Below, piece after piece: positions 43,730 through 53,811 of a stretch of 64,000 nucleotides of DNA. The number at the start of each line of letters is the position of its first letter. Position 1 is the first letter of the stretch. This DNA comes from Armillaria gallica. Lineage: Eukaryota; Basidiomycota; Agaricomycetes; Agaricales; Physalacriaceae. Position numbers and translations under genes: made by a program. Below the pieces are notes generated by a model. The model did no database searches, was not told where the DNA came from, and saw only the letters and a list, made by a program, of their open reading frames with translations. The DNA is taken from NCBI GenBank assembly GCA_037576215.1, contig JBANDB010000005.1, positions 5,394,001-5,458,000 on the forward strand, in the 5' to 3' direction.

Positions 43730-43900
43730 ACTAGTAACGATAATTGGCGCAGTAAAGCATTTCGTCATGTAACTTTATGTCCTAGAGACTGACAAATGGG
43801 TGCAGGTCATCTTCGAGATTATCTCGGACATTCTCCGCCCCCTCGAGACCAGGTAACACGCGCTCAGGCCGGAGGCAGGCACTTCCACGTAGCCTAGCAG
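43730..43900 (+). pseudogene. Relic of the tiny membrane-protein family
   Basis: From about 43782 the sequence GAGACTGACAAATGGGTGCAG matches the end of the second intron of the gene at 10040 almost base for base. It is followed by GTCATCTTCGAGATTATCTC, which reads VIFEIISDIL, like VIISIYDVLSDIV there. Then, instead of the CC-Cys cluster, comes RPLETR and a stop. Upstream exons are not recognisable. This is the third, decayed member of the family and lies 33 kb from the intact pair. Confidence 0.6.
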
Positions 43901-44162
43901 TATGAGAAGTCGCACATGACACTTCACGCTCGCTGTTATCCTAGACTCGGGCCTTTTCTCTCCGTGTAGGCCTTGTTCCATTCGTTCCGTCATTTTCCGC
44001 TTTCTGACCCCGTTTCTCCTGTCACTGTTCAGCGAGATCCTTGTATTTAAAAATCAATGCAAGCATCTTAAGCGCCTTCTATTTTGCCTATCTAAGTACG
44101 AACCGCAGGAATTCTCCTTTATTTAAGATGGTCTATCGAGTCTGCTAGTTGACTTGGGGTTC

Positions 44163-44626
44163 ATGATGAAGTTAGTTGTCCTCGCTCTCACCTCCGCCTC
44201 TCTCGCTGCCGCAGCTAGTATCTCCTCCCGTGCAACTGTAAGCCCAACATTCAATCTTATCACGCAAACTTGAACTGTTTGCCTTTCAGCAATGGAGCAA
44301 CATCGGGATGCTTTACTGCACTGAAGCGAACTTCGCTGGCATCTGTACCCATGCTACCATTTCTTCAGCGAATTGCGTCACTTTCGGTCCTGGGGACACC
44401 TTCTACCAGACCATCTCGTCTGTACGGAACGACCCTGAGAACGTTTGCACTATTTATTCGTGAGTTGTCTCCGAGTCGTTGCTCGTTGAAGAGGTGCTTA
44501 TCACTATACAGTGGAGTTCAATGCACCGGTACCTCTCTGGATATCGATGAGGGGTACAGCGACTTGAGTACAGCTGGTTGGGACAACACGGTAGCGTCGT
44601 ACATTTGCGATAGGAACTTCAGTTAA
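44163..44626 (+). CDS. Small secreted beta/gamma-crystallin-like protein C'
   Basis: From ATG 44163 (or 44166) the signal peptide is MKLVVLALTSASLAAAA, then SISSRAT. After the intron come QWSNIGMLYCTEANFAGICT, NCVTFGPGDTFYQTISSVRN and DPENVCTIYS. After a second intron come GVQCTGTSLDIDEGYSDLST and AGWDNTVASYICDRNFS, with TAA at 44624-44626. It is very similar to gene C, and even the intron ends and the GTAAGTCG following the stop are shared, so this is the youngest pair in the cluster. Function unknown. Confidence 0.88.
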
Positions 44627-45255
44627 GTAAGTCGTGTTGTCAATGTATGATCAGGCCCTCTTAATGGCTTTCTCCACAGGCCCTTGAAGAGCCGAACCTT
44701 GGCTCTAGCTTAATCTGTAATGTGATATATCGTTGTCATTATTACTACCTCTTGTCTTTGCGAAATACACATCTTCTGTTTTGCGTACGCATCAACGAAG
44801 GTTGGAACTGTGCATGGCCCGGATAGAATCAATCAATTTGTAAACTATAGACTCTAACTTTAAAAAATCTGAGTTTGCTTGGAGCCATGAAAGACCGTGG
44901 TCCCGAAACCATCTGAAAACACGTATGTGATCGCTTCCCGTGGTTCCTGCGTTAAGAACCATCCGAAATGTCAGTTAAACCTTCAAGTCTCCATCACCGA
45001 ATCATACCATCCGGTGTGATCGACCATTGTTGAGAGCTTCTTGATCACTACTCCTACGCTTGTTCTTGACAGGAGGTTCAGAACACCGAAGGCGCTAAGC
45101 ACCCTCATGAGCTTAGGCCAGTGGTGTGCTTGTCGAATTGAAGCATATTTCCTGTATTATATGACAGGTGATACGGAAACGCTTCAAGACAAGGAAGCCG
45201 GAATTGAAGTCTCTTATTAAAAGATGTGAGCTACGATTGCTCGCCCATTCTGATC
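44627..45255. other. Spacer between C' and B'
   Basis: There is no gene here. The segment directly upstream of B' shares short blocks with the upstream region of B read on the other strand (for example GCTCG near -25). Confidence 0.4.
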
Positions 45256-45673
45256 ATGCAGTTGCAACTCGCCATTCTCGCGTCAGCCATTGTCAGTGCG
45301 CATGCAGCTGTAAGTAGTACTACCCACGAATCAGCTCCCTACATCTACTAACGAACCACAGATCGTTGGAACATACTATTGCACCCAAGCAAATTTCACG
45401 GGCCCATGCGCTTACACCTCCGCTGAGTCTGGGACCTGCATTACTTTCTCCGCTGGGGGGTTTTGGAACAACGCCGTCAAGAGTATGCGTCCGGACACTG
45501 GCGTAGCATGCATCTTGTACAAGTAGGTGTTTGCTAACTTGTGTTTGGAGTATGCATTGACGGTGATTGTATAAAGTGCGGGTAACTGCACGGGAACTAC
45601 TTTTCCTGTCAAGGCTTCGCTCAGTACGATTAATTGGCCCAATAAAGTGGCTAGTTCCTATAGTTGCACTTAG
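45256..45673 (+). CDS. Small secreted beta/gamma-crystallin-like protein B'
   Basis: From ATG 45256 the signal peptide is MQLQLAILASAIVSAHAA. After a 52-bp intron the domain reads IVGTYYCTQANFTGPCAYTS, ESGTCITFSAGGFWNNAVKS and MRPDTGVACILY. A second intron (GTAGGT...ATAAAG) leads to NAGNCTGTTFPVKASLSTIN and WPNKVASSYSCT, with TAG at 45671-45673. If the second intron is retained, the protein stops at once. It is the mirror partner of B (39415-39836), with which it shares the unusual spacing before MRPD. Confidence 0.85.
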
Positions 45674-46654
45674 GTTATAAGGTAAGTAAAATCTGGGTGA
45701 TCTTCGATGTATGATAGACGCTCACTGTTATTGTGTTTAAGTCGATAAAGACGTACTGGAACGCTCTGAGATGTTTCGAATCTTTCTTCTATTTCGTCCC
45801 AGAGAACCTATTGTCACCAACACGTATTTTCATAATTGCTATCATCTGTATCGAAGAGCGCTCCTGTGTGAAGTAAGCTATAGTGAAATTGTCAAAAAAG
45901 AATGGTCTTCGGTATCAACTTTGCTGTCAGTGGCTGTGTCATATAGCCACAACAATTTATGGCTCGGATAACACGAATGCTATGTTGGAGGTAATAGTAT
46001 TAGCCGCGAGTTCATGTCAAGAATCGAAACTCACTGGCATTAGGCGCCCGTCATAGTCCTCGATATTACATTTGATGAGATTCTAGCTGCAAGTAACCCG
46101 TCAGTCAAATTGAAATTCGTCCAGCGATGAGGACGGACAGTCGGTAAGGAGCTATGGATGAACAGATTCCATGTAGCCCCTTCGGTAAAATTTGAAGAGA
46201 GTACAATCTGTTTTTGAGGAACTCAGGCGGCTAGTACGCGCAATTGATGTAGAGTTACAACACCACCTGCGGTTCTCGCCGCTGTACGGACACATTGGCC
46301 GGTTCTTAACCACAAGTGAAGTGAAGGACCACGGTAACGCACTGAACTGGCAGTCAGCAAACAGAGTGGACCACGCTAAGTTCGATTGGGTTCGGACGCC
46401 ACCATCTGATGTCTAGTTTCGAGGTCTTCCATAACATTTGATGAGATCACAAGAATCCTAGCCTTGCAAGATTCTACGTCAATTGGAGTTTTTCTCGAGC
46501 GAGCACTCACGAGTAAGATGAAACGAACTTTTTTGCTATCCAGAATTCCTTCATATTGATGAATTGAATCCGTCAGTAGAAAAAATGTCTTGTCGGAAAG
46601 CCTGGACTGTGATCTCGCACAAAGCAAGACTCCTTTTCTTGAGAAGAATTTGCA
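45674..46654. other. Spacer between B' and A', homologous to 38486-39414 inverted
   Basis: No gene is present. The blocks TTTGATGAGATTCTAGCTGCA, GCTATCCAGAATT, TGTCGGA and GATCTCGCAC match, in order, the spacer between A and B on the other strand. Confidence 0.6.
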
Positions 46655-46660
46655 TATAAA
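46655..46660 (+). promoter_or_regulatory. TATA box of gene A'
   Basis: TATAAA is located 45 bp before the ATG at 46705, mirroring the box of gene A. Confidence 0.65.
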
Positions 46661-46704
46661 ACTCAGGTAGCTTCAATAGCAACCCAGCTTGAAATCGGTT
46701 CCCC

Positions 46705-47183
46705 ATGAAACTCCTCGCATTCGTCCTCCCTGCCGTAGCTGTCGTGGCCGGTGCTCCCATGAGCTCTGGGCCCACAGATATAATTGACATAGCCTCCCGC
46801 GCTCCCGTAAGTCTCGCCTCCTTGAGCGTCCATCCCCCGCCTCACGTCGTACAGAATGCAGGCAACCCCGGATTCTATTACTGCAAAGACGCAAACTTTG
46901 AGAACACATGCACATATTCCACTACCGCGAGTGGAGTATGTATCACCTTTGCGTTGGGTGATGCGTGGATCGATAATATTTCGTCGGTGCGCCCGGATAT
47001 CGGGATGACCTGCACACTTTATTCGTAAGTATTGCGTCATATTCAAGTTTGTAACTCACCTGAACCGATGACAGGGCGGCGGGGTGCAAAGGAAGTTCTC
47101 TCCCTGTTACTGAAGAGATACCAAGTCTCCTTCCGCTGGGATGGAATGATCTGACACGTTCTTACGTATGCACCCGAGAGTGA
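46705..47183 (+). CDS. Small secreted beta/gamma-crystallin-like protein A'
   Basis: From ATG 46705 the signal peptide is MKLLAFVLPAVAVVAGAP, followed by a short spacer ending DIASRAP. After the first intron the domain begins NAGNPGFYYCKDANFENTC, then GVCITFALGDAWIDNISSVR, PDIGMTCTLYS. After a second intron come AAGCKGSSLPVTEEIPSLLP and LGWNDLTRSYVCTRE, with TGA at 47181-47183. It aligns with gene A over its whole length, including intron positions. The terminal WNDLTRS is close to, but not identical with, the N/D-N/D-x-x-S/T-S calcium motif of microbial beta/gamma-crystallins (Arg in place of Ser/Thr). Confidence 0.88.
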
Positions 47184-47518
47184 GGAAAGGGCGTAAGAGT
47201 ATTGTTGTATGCCATCTCCCGTAGCATCATGTATAGAGTATAACGTTCATTACAGAGCTTCAGCCGTTTCGTTGCCAAGCGTAACAGCGGAGGCCTAATA
47301 GACGTATCCTATATGTATTTGGAAACGGTCCCACCAACAAGATGCCAAGGTAGTCGTAACCTCGATCATGGCGACTACCAATTGGTCCTAGAAGGAGAGA
47401 CGTTATCCCGCTTGTTCAGGGCGTATCGAGATATCCATTGCGGTTTGGATCAATCATAAGCAAAACAAGTTTTCTTAACATTGAAAGTCAGTCGTCAATA
47501 CAACATGCAGAATAAACA
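47184..47518. other. Intergenic region
   Basis: This is the 3' flank of A' and of the converging gene at 47519-48911. No gene or repeat seen. Confidence 0.4.
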
Positions 47519-48911
47519 TCAGCGAATTGACGCATACATCCAGTCGTCGGGATCATACATTCTGCAACCGTCACAATGCCCTGGTGCGCATGTTTCGTGT
47601 ACGAATTCGTCCCCAAGGGGATCGTATGGGGGCCACCAAACTTCAAGCAAAGCCTTGTCCTTCAACTTGGACCCACGCAACTGTTTTACCGATGTTGGAC
47701 TCAATGCGAGTCCAGTCATCAATTCCAACGGGAATTCTTCCCAGTCCCAGCGCGTGTTTGAAACGGCCTTGTCTGCCAAAGCAAGAACTCTGTAGGTGAT
47801 AGAATCAGTCTTGGTCCGGGCATCTTACACAAGGACAGCGTACCTCTGGTTATGCCCTTCAAAGCCACCATGACAATCCATGGCACGTTGTTGAACTTCT
47901 TCGTAGTTCAGTATTTGGAGTGGATCAAGGCCCAGCGCAGGACTATCGGCGGTTTTCCTTTCGAGACCATCGAGCTCATGTTGCTTCAGCTGTCGTATCT
48001 GTTAGCCCTAGCCATGAAAGTGGACGAGAGATGCGTACAAGGAACAGATTCATAGCTCCGAACTCGGTGATGCGCCTGAAACTAGTCCTAAAGGCAAAAT
48101 TCTCCGGCAGAGTGTCTTTCGTAGACCCAAGCTTCGGAGGCTCATATGAGGGAGGTCTCTTGGCATAGTTGGGAACCCAGCGCTGTAGACATCTCAGGAG
48201 GTGGACTGCATATTTCCTTGATTTGGCTTCGTCCTCCTTTATCCACGCGGCCCGGGCGGCCTTGGTCAGTCGAGTGACTGTTACGCCCGTTCCGTCGAAG
48301 TCTTTGTCCAAACTAGAAGAATATTAGAAAATGGATGCGATTTACTCACGCGATTGGGTACTCACTATTCATGTACGCTCTTCACTGTGTCCGGCAATTC
48401 CCCATGCTTCCTGCGACATACATCTTGGACTTGTGGAATGGAGTAGAGTTTCATCAGATACCCAGAGCTGCTCACTTGCTGCTCGTAGGTCAAGGCCTTG
48501 ATATCTCTTCGTCGCTGAGTTTGTACTGCTTCTTCGCTAAAAGAAGGGCGAATGTTGGCAGCATATATGTAGGGTTAACAGATTGTTCACCTTCGCTCTT
48601 GGTGATTGTCTGTAGAAATGATGAACTTCGTCACCGTAAAATGTGCACGAACAACGAACCCTCATGCCCTGATTGAATTTGAACGTAGAATCAACTTTCC
48701 AAGCAAGGGTGTTCTTCAGCTCCTCCTTCCAAGCCTTTTGCTTCTCCCTGGTAATCCTCGCCTTTCGCGCTTCTTCCGTCTCTTCCTTGACTTTCATGCC
48801 ACGTTTCGGGGTGCCGCTCTTTGTGGCCTTCACACGTTTGGGAGTCGCAGGTACAACAGCATACTCTTCATCTGCATCGGCCTTGCCTTTCCTCTTCCTT
48901 GGGGATGACAT
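47519..48911 (-). pseudogene. XPA-C-like nuclear protein family, copy 1, frameshifted
   Basis: This is a paralog of the intact gene at 55335-56724. The N-terminus is basic (MSSPRKRKGKADADEEYAVV, TPKRVKATKSGTPKRG) with a helix EARKARITREKQKAWKEEL. TITKSE follows, then an exon starting AKKQYKLSDEE. Relative to copy 2 there is a two-base length difference near 48510-48520, so the frame hits TGA at RP-stop; the correct continuation DIKALTYEQQ...MKLYSIPQVQDVCRRKHG is in another frame. An acceptor 5 bases downstream of the normal one would restore the frame at the cost of the conserved AKxxYKLxD segment. The rest is intact: a domain with RWVPNYAKRPPSYEPPKLG and NEEVQQRAMDCHGG-type sequence, and the Cys/His-rich end ETCAPGHCDGCRM. 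It is either a pseudogene or an allele rescued by splicing. Confidence 0.6.
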
Positions 48912-49510
48912 CCGTGTAGGCTCTTGGAAAATAAATTGTGCTGTAATGTGTAAGGCAATGACTCGAGATTCGAAATGTTTGGCTTACACACTATCTAAAG
49001 CGACAGCAGGAAGAATCGCATACGGGGAAATGTATAACTGCACGAACGGGTGAACGAGATCGTGGTTCGGGGAAACTGGAATTCGGCATATGCCGAGGCC
49101 CGCTCGGTGTGCTAAAAATAGTGCTTACGCCTTCCTTCAGATGTCCCAATCACGATTGATTTCCCTCCCCAGGTCCTTGGAAGTCGGTATCTCTATGTAT
49201 GTCACTATGGAAATATTTCTTCAAGTTCATGAGCCTGCAAAGCAATTCCGATGCCAGCAACGATGTTCCAATGCAAAAATCCTTTTTCCCGACTCCGGAG
49301 AATCGGCATCAATATCTACCTTGCCATTGCTCTGCCCTTGTCTTTCACCATTCTGATTTCTTGAGGGCATACCGGCATCCAGAACTGGGTTACATGGCAG
49401 AGGGAGGGTGAAATAGAGGTAACCTGTGGATAATGAATGCAGCAACGAGGATATTTTGAATCCTGGTGGTTTTCAACATCTGCGACAGCCCGAAATGTTA
49501 TAAAAAAGCA
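48912..49510. other. Intergenic region upstream of the XPA-C-like copy 1
   Basis: This contains the promoter of the gene at 47519-48911. Overlapping short frames at 49090-49445 have no support. Confidence 0.4.
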
Positions 49511-49625
49511 AGCACAAGAATAGCGGCAGTTGAATATGTAGTATATCTATGTGGTCGTTAGTATCACTGTCATGAATAAGAGGTGTTCGCTTGCCATGAA
49601 CATATACGCGACGACTTAGAATTGA
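49511..49625 (+). repeat. Direct 115-bp repeat, copy 1
   Basis: From AGCACAAGAATAG through GGTCGTTAGTATCACTGTCA to CATATACGCGACGA, this matches 53698-53811 at about nine bases in ten. The part GTAGTATATCTATGTGGTCG and TTAGTAT resembles the A-box half of a tRNA-Asp gene, but no B box follows, so I do not call a tRNA. Copy 2 ends directly at the stop codon of the F-box gene. Confidence 0.7.
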
Positions 49626-49912
49626 GCAGGTTAATCAACTGCCCCAGTTGAATAGTGACTACGCAGAACGATATGATCCTCCGCTTTAATAGTAAAAAAC
49701 CAAGAATGCGAAATGTGTTCTTATATGGCATAACAGTGATCGTAAGAATAGTATGACTACATATCGAATATTAAAGATAGACGGTAGGGGGATAACACCC
49801 AACGGTAGCAGGTATTAGCAGTTGAAAGAGATCAATATTAACGGAAATAATGTCTGTCATAGACAGTGGCACCTTGAAAGCTGCACAGGGCGCCCTGGTG
49901 ACGGTCACAGTC
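49626..49912. other. AT-rich 3' flank of the caspase-like gene
   Basis: AT-rich sequence without a supportable open frame, presumably the 3' untranslated region of the caspase-like gene on the minus strand. Confidence 0.4.
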
Positions 49913-52362
49913 CTAGCCTGACGATGCGCCCTTGAGTCCCCTTTTCTGAACAACGGCAACACACATCGAGTCCCACAAGTACCTGCTATCCGGCGCGGCT
50001 CGCTTTGCGCTGCGGATTATATTGAAAGGCGACTCCTGGACGATACCCGACAAGTCCAGATACTCCGTTGAGTAGAAAAGCTTCAAGAACCCAACATCGA
50101 CATCCTGTCCATCTCTTAGCGTGTACATGTGCGGAACCGTCCCACTCGCACCGTACCCAATGGCCAACGATTCTCTCGGAGGAAGAGAAACATCAACGCT
50201 CTTCTTCGCGCTTCCCGGTTGATAGTACGAACCTGCAAAGGGAGTCATGAGAGCGGAAAGTGAGGATTAAAAAGATGGCGTACTTATACTCAAGTCGCTG
50301 ACATCAAAATAGAACATCGACACATAAAGAGGTAACGGCGCCGTATTGGTTATCTTGAATCCATAGATCGCATCCTCATCAACATCGACCATGATCACAC
50401 CTCCAGTGTTCAGATCATGACCATTAGGATCAGGTATCAAAATTTCCAGCAAGTCATCCGTGTACTCCCCTGTCTCTTTAAGCTTCATACACTCGAGTGT
50501 ACTTCCGGCGAGGGGACTCGGCCCTTTGTTCGAATGGCGAAGGTACCAGTAAAAATGAGCCGAACTCTGGAGCATGCGGTGGAGAGCGCCCGGATCATCG
50601 ATGTCAACTGTGAATGGCATGCGTGTCAACCCATTTTGCCGACAGACCGTATCCATAATCTCGAAATGGATCACATCGCCCTCCGCGACAACGACCAGAT
50701 CTGGTTCATCATCGTGGCTCTTCACCAAATGGAACCTCCTCCTTCCTGCTCGCGTCTCGTTCGCTATCCGGTTGAAGATGCCCAGTAACCTTTCATCCGG
50801 CTCGATGAAAAGGCGGACATCTTGGTCGTCACCGGCTCGAGTCTGTAAGGCATATCCGGGATCAGCAAGGCGGAATGGCGCTTCATTGCCCTCCGCGGAG
50901 AGAAATCTACATGAGGAGCTGAAAGCGGCTGTATTTGAAACAATGACGGCTCCCAGAGAAGATTTCATATCTCTATCAGCAAAGACAGCGAACTCGGCGT
51001 TCTTTGTGATCCCATGGGCTTCACCGGCTTCCAAAACGTACTGGCCAGGAGTGTCTGAGGGTGCGCGGATGAGGTACAATTCGCTGTGTGGGTTGACTAC
51101 TTTGGAATTGAATAGGTATCGAGATTGGTGGTCACCTTCACACTGTGGGTCTTGTCTGTAACGGACAGATCAGTGTTAGCAGACTAGGACACGAAGGCGG
51201 GCTTACGGATGAAGATCAGGCAGACTGGTTATCACGTCCTTGTAAGTCAGTTTGTCGACACCCTTTTCCTGTAGCAAGCTCAACAACGCTGAAGTAAATA
51301 CGCCACGCCCATCTCTTTCTCCAGCTTCTTGCCCGTGCTTACAGGCTGCAAGGAGTACGTGTGATAACAGACCTGTCTTTTCGAATCCCTTTGCAACGTC
51401 ACTCGCCCGAGCATCTGGCTCGATATCATGCAAGAGATTTTGAGCGACGGTATAAGTCTCTGGGAGATCGATCCCGCGAACAGCAAAAGTAGGATCATCG
51501 TCGTCCGTTCGCGTGCCCGAGCCAGAGTGACAGCAATCGAAAATGACGGTCTGTTGGTACACCTGATAAGATACCATGCGTGATAGAAACAAGGGAACCT
51601 TACGATGTTGTCTGACTTTTTCGCTGCAAGATCTGCGAGAAGATGAGAGAGCCTCATATCTAGCACACCTTGACCTCGCTTGGATTCGTCCGACCCGCTC
51701 GGGATAAAGTCGTGCGGGAGCAGCATTTGTATCTTCCCATTAGCGCTGGACCATCCCGACGGTGCATTCGCCTCAGCTCCATGCCCTGCATAGAAGATGA
51801 AAATTGGGTCATCTTTCTTGATCACCGGGTTGTTCCCAAGGTCTTCAATTGCTGCCTCGATAGTCAACCTCGTGGCTTCCTCGTTGCGAAAATTCTTGAT
51901 TTGTCCCGTTGGAACGCAGAGAGTCTCTTGTAAAAATGTGCTGATGGCGTCAGCATCAGCAACAGCACCACTCAGGTTTGGGATCCCGTTCGAAAGGTAC
52001 TTGTCGATGCCGATAACCAGCGCAAATAAGGACGGAGGAGGGCTAACCCTTGCAAAATCAATGTCATACCCTAGGACATGAAAACAGAAACCAACCATCC
52101 AATGGTATTTGACTGGGGAGAACCGTCAAGTTCAGGCTTATTGCCATCTCCCTGCATGGACTCTGGGATTGATGACGACGGAGAAGACGGCTCTGCTGGA
52201 CGATCTACAACCCTGCAAAGCTTGAGTCAGTAAATGGATCCTCTTTCACCCAGTGATTCCTTACGTTGCTGGAGGAGAGGAGCTGTAAAGTAAACAGCAG
52301 AAATTCAATAAGAACCGTCGACAGAATTGAAATACCCCTCACCACTGCAGAATGTCCGACAT
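49913..52362 (-). CDS. Caspase-like (peptidase C14) protein with large C-terminal region
   Basis: The start at 52362 gives MSDILQC, a Ser/Pro-rich lead (SSPSSSIPESMQGDGNKPEL) and then the C14 fold: SLFALVIGIDKYLSNGIPNL, GAVADADAISTFLQETLCVP, DDPIFIFYAGHGAEANAPSG with the catalytic His, and TVIFDCCHSGSGTRTDDDDP with the catalytic Cys. Between them IQMLLPHDFIPSG and HLLADLAAKKSDNI are typical of the expanded Agaricomycete caspase-like family. The domain ends with GVFTSALLSLLQEKGVDKLT. A region of about 400 residues follows (HSELYLIRAPSDTPGQYVLE ... VDVDEDAIYGFKITNTAPLP, SLPPRESLAIGYGASGTVPH), rich in beta strands and not assigned to a family, ending at 49913. Both catalytic residues are present. 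About seven exons. A broken copy of only the C-terminal region lies at the end of the window. Role in cell death or incompatibility is possible but not shown. Confidence 0.9.
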
Positions 52363-53697
52363 AGTGTGAAGTTGAACTAGTTAGAAAAACATGCGGATGG
52401 AGGATAGAGATGCCAGAGGATCTGTCAACGAGTGGAACCGTATGTGCGAGCTGGACCGCAGGGCAAAGAAGCTCAACAGCAGTCTCGGACATGTGGCATC
52501 CACTGTCCGCATTCTGATCCGCTGAATAATCAAAAAGACCCGCAGAATGGTCCGCTGCTGTGGCCTGAAAGTGAGTTCTTCAAGCGTTGACTGTCATACT
52601 GAGTAAAATATGAACTCTCAGACATTAGGGAGTAATTTGACTCTCTTAAGGTTACACATCGATGGAGATCAAAAGAAAAGGTGTCGGTAGAGGCAAGGCA
52701 AGTGATGAGCAGTCCTTTGCAATTGTGGAGCAAGCAGTGCTAGTGAGGCCTAGTATTTTCGTGTATGCCCTTAGGAATGTGATTGGCGGTCAAGTGGAAC
52801 AGAGGATCAGGTTGTCCATCCAGGTTGGTTAGAATATCCTTGAGCGGCTGATATTCTTTCAGAGCTCTGGATAGGCCCTCGAACTCATCGAATCTCCATC
52901 ATGGATTCAAAAGGACTCTGAGTATATTGCGCGCTATCGCAATGCGGATGACAACGAAGCGCTGCTATCCATATTAAGTGTCAGTCCGTCGCAAAATTAC
53001 CTTGGCCGAACCACGCGCTACGGCAAAGGAGTGTGATAACGTCCTATCTCCATGTTCGGTCGAAAAGTTACGGCATTACGGCGAAGGAGGGTCTCACCTG
53101 TCATTTCTTCACAGTATAGTTGACAATTCGTCCGTCCGAGGTCATCTTGAGGTCGATTGTCAGGCTAACAAAAGCATCAGTACAATGTCGAGGAGTGGTG
53201 GTGGAAACATGAGCGCTGAGCATTGATAATTTTCGCGAGTTAAAGACAGCGAGCAAGCTTAGGACATGGAGAAATGCAATGAAGTTGATGGACAAGGCTC
53301 AAACTCCAGAAACGTCACCACACCATCGAAATCACGCATAGGCAGAAGATTTAAAAGTTGGCACTGGTGCAAGCCTGTCACTCGTGATGGAAGAAACCAC
53401 AGTTCGGTGTAGCAAACACGAAGGTTGGTGTTCGTGTTTGTACCGGCGCAAGGTTAAATAAGGGACGGCCGATTCCACAGCCTGACATGGCGAACCAATG
53501 TGCTGGCTACGAAGGTTCATAGTACCACGGAGTCCAGACTCCTCATGGGGTACATTCAAGGAGAAAGCTTAAGGGATCCAACAAAACATGTGCGAGTGAA
53601 GTAGGGCGAATGAAACATACAGAGACATATGCACGGACCACAAGCTTGTGGAAGTGACAGGTGACAGAGGTGACAACGCGTAGTATTGCACCGAAGC
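52363..53697. other. Gene-poor region upstream of the caspase-like gene
   Basis: The region has a few short frames on both strands (52530-52733, 52978-53226, 53332-53559, 53543-53782), none with a domain or good splice sites. The promoter of the caspase-like gene should lie within the first 300 bp. I see nothing else. Confidence 0.4.
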
Positions 53698-53811
53698 AGC
53701 ACAAGAATAGTCGCATTTGAATATGTAGTGTATCTATCTGGTCGTTAGTATCACTGTCATAGATAAGGTGTTCGCTTGCCATGAATATATACGCGACGAT
53801 TGAAATTTGAG
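53698..53811 (+). repeat. Direct 115-bp repeat, copy 2
   Basis: Partner of 49511-49625. It abuts the stop codon of the F-box gene (minus strand), so it would be its 3' untranslated region. The duplicate near the 3' end of the caspase-like gene shows that 3' flanks were copied in this block. Confidence 0.7.

Noticed and set aside
49531..49575. tRNA-Asp-like A-box half
   Set aside because: No B box or cloverleaf follows; it is described only as part of the 115-bp repeat.
50417..51161. Long plus-strand open frames within the caspase-like gene
   Set aside because: Antisense shadows of a conserved coding region; no independent evidence.
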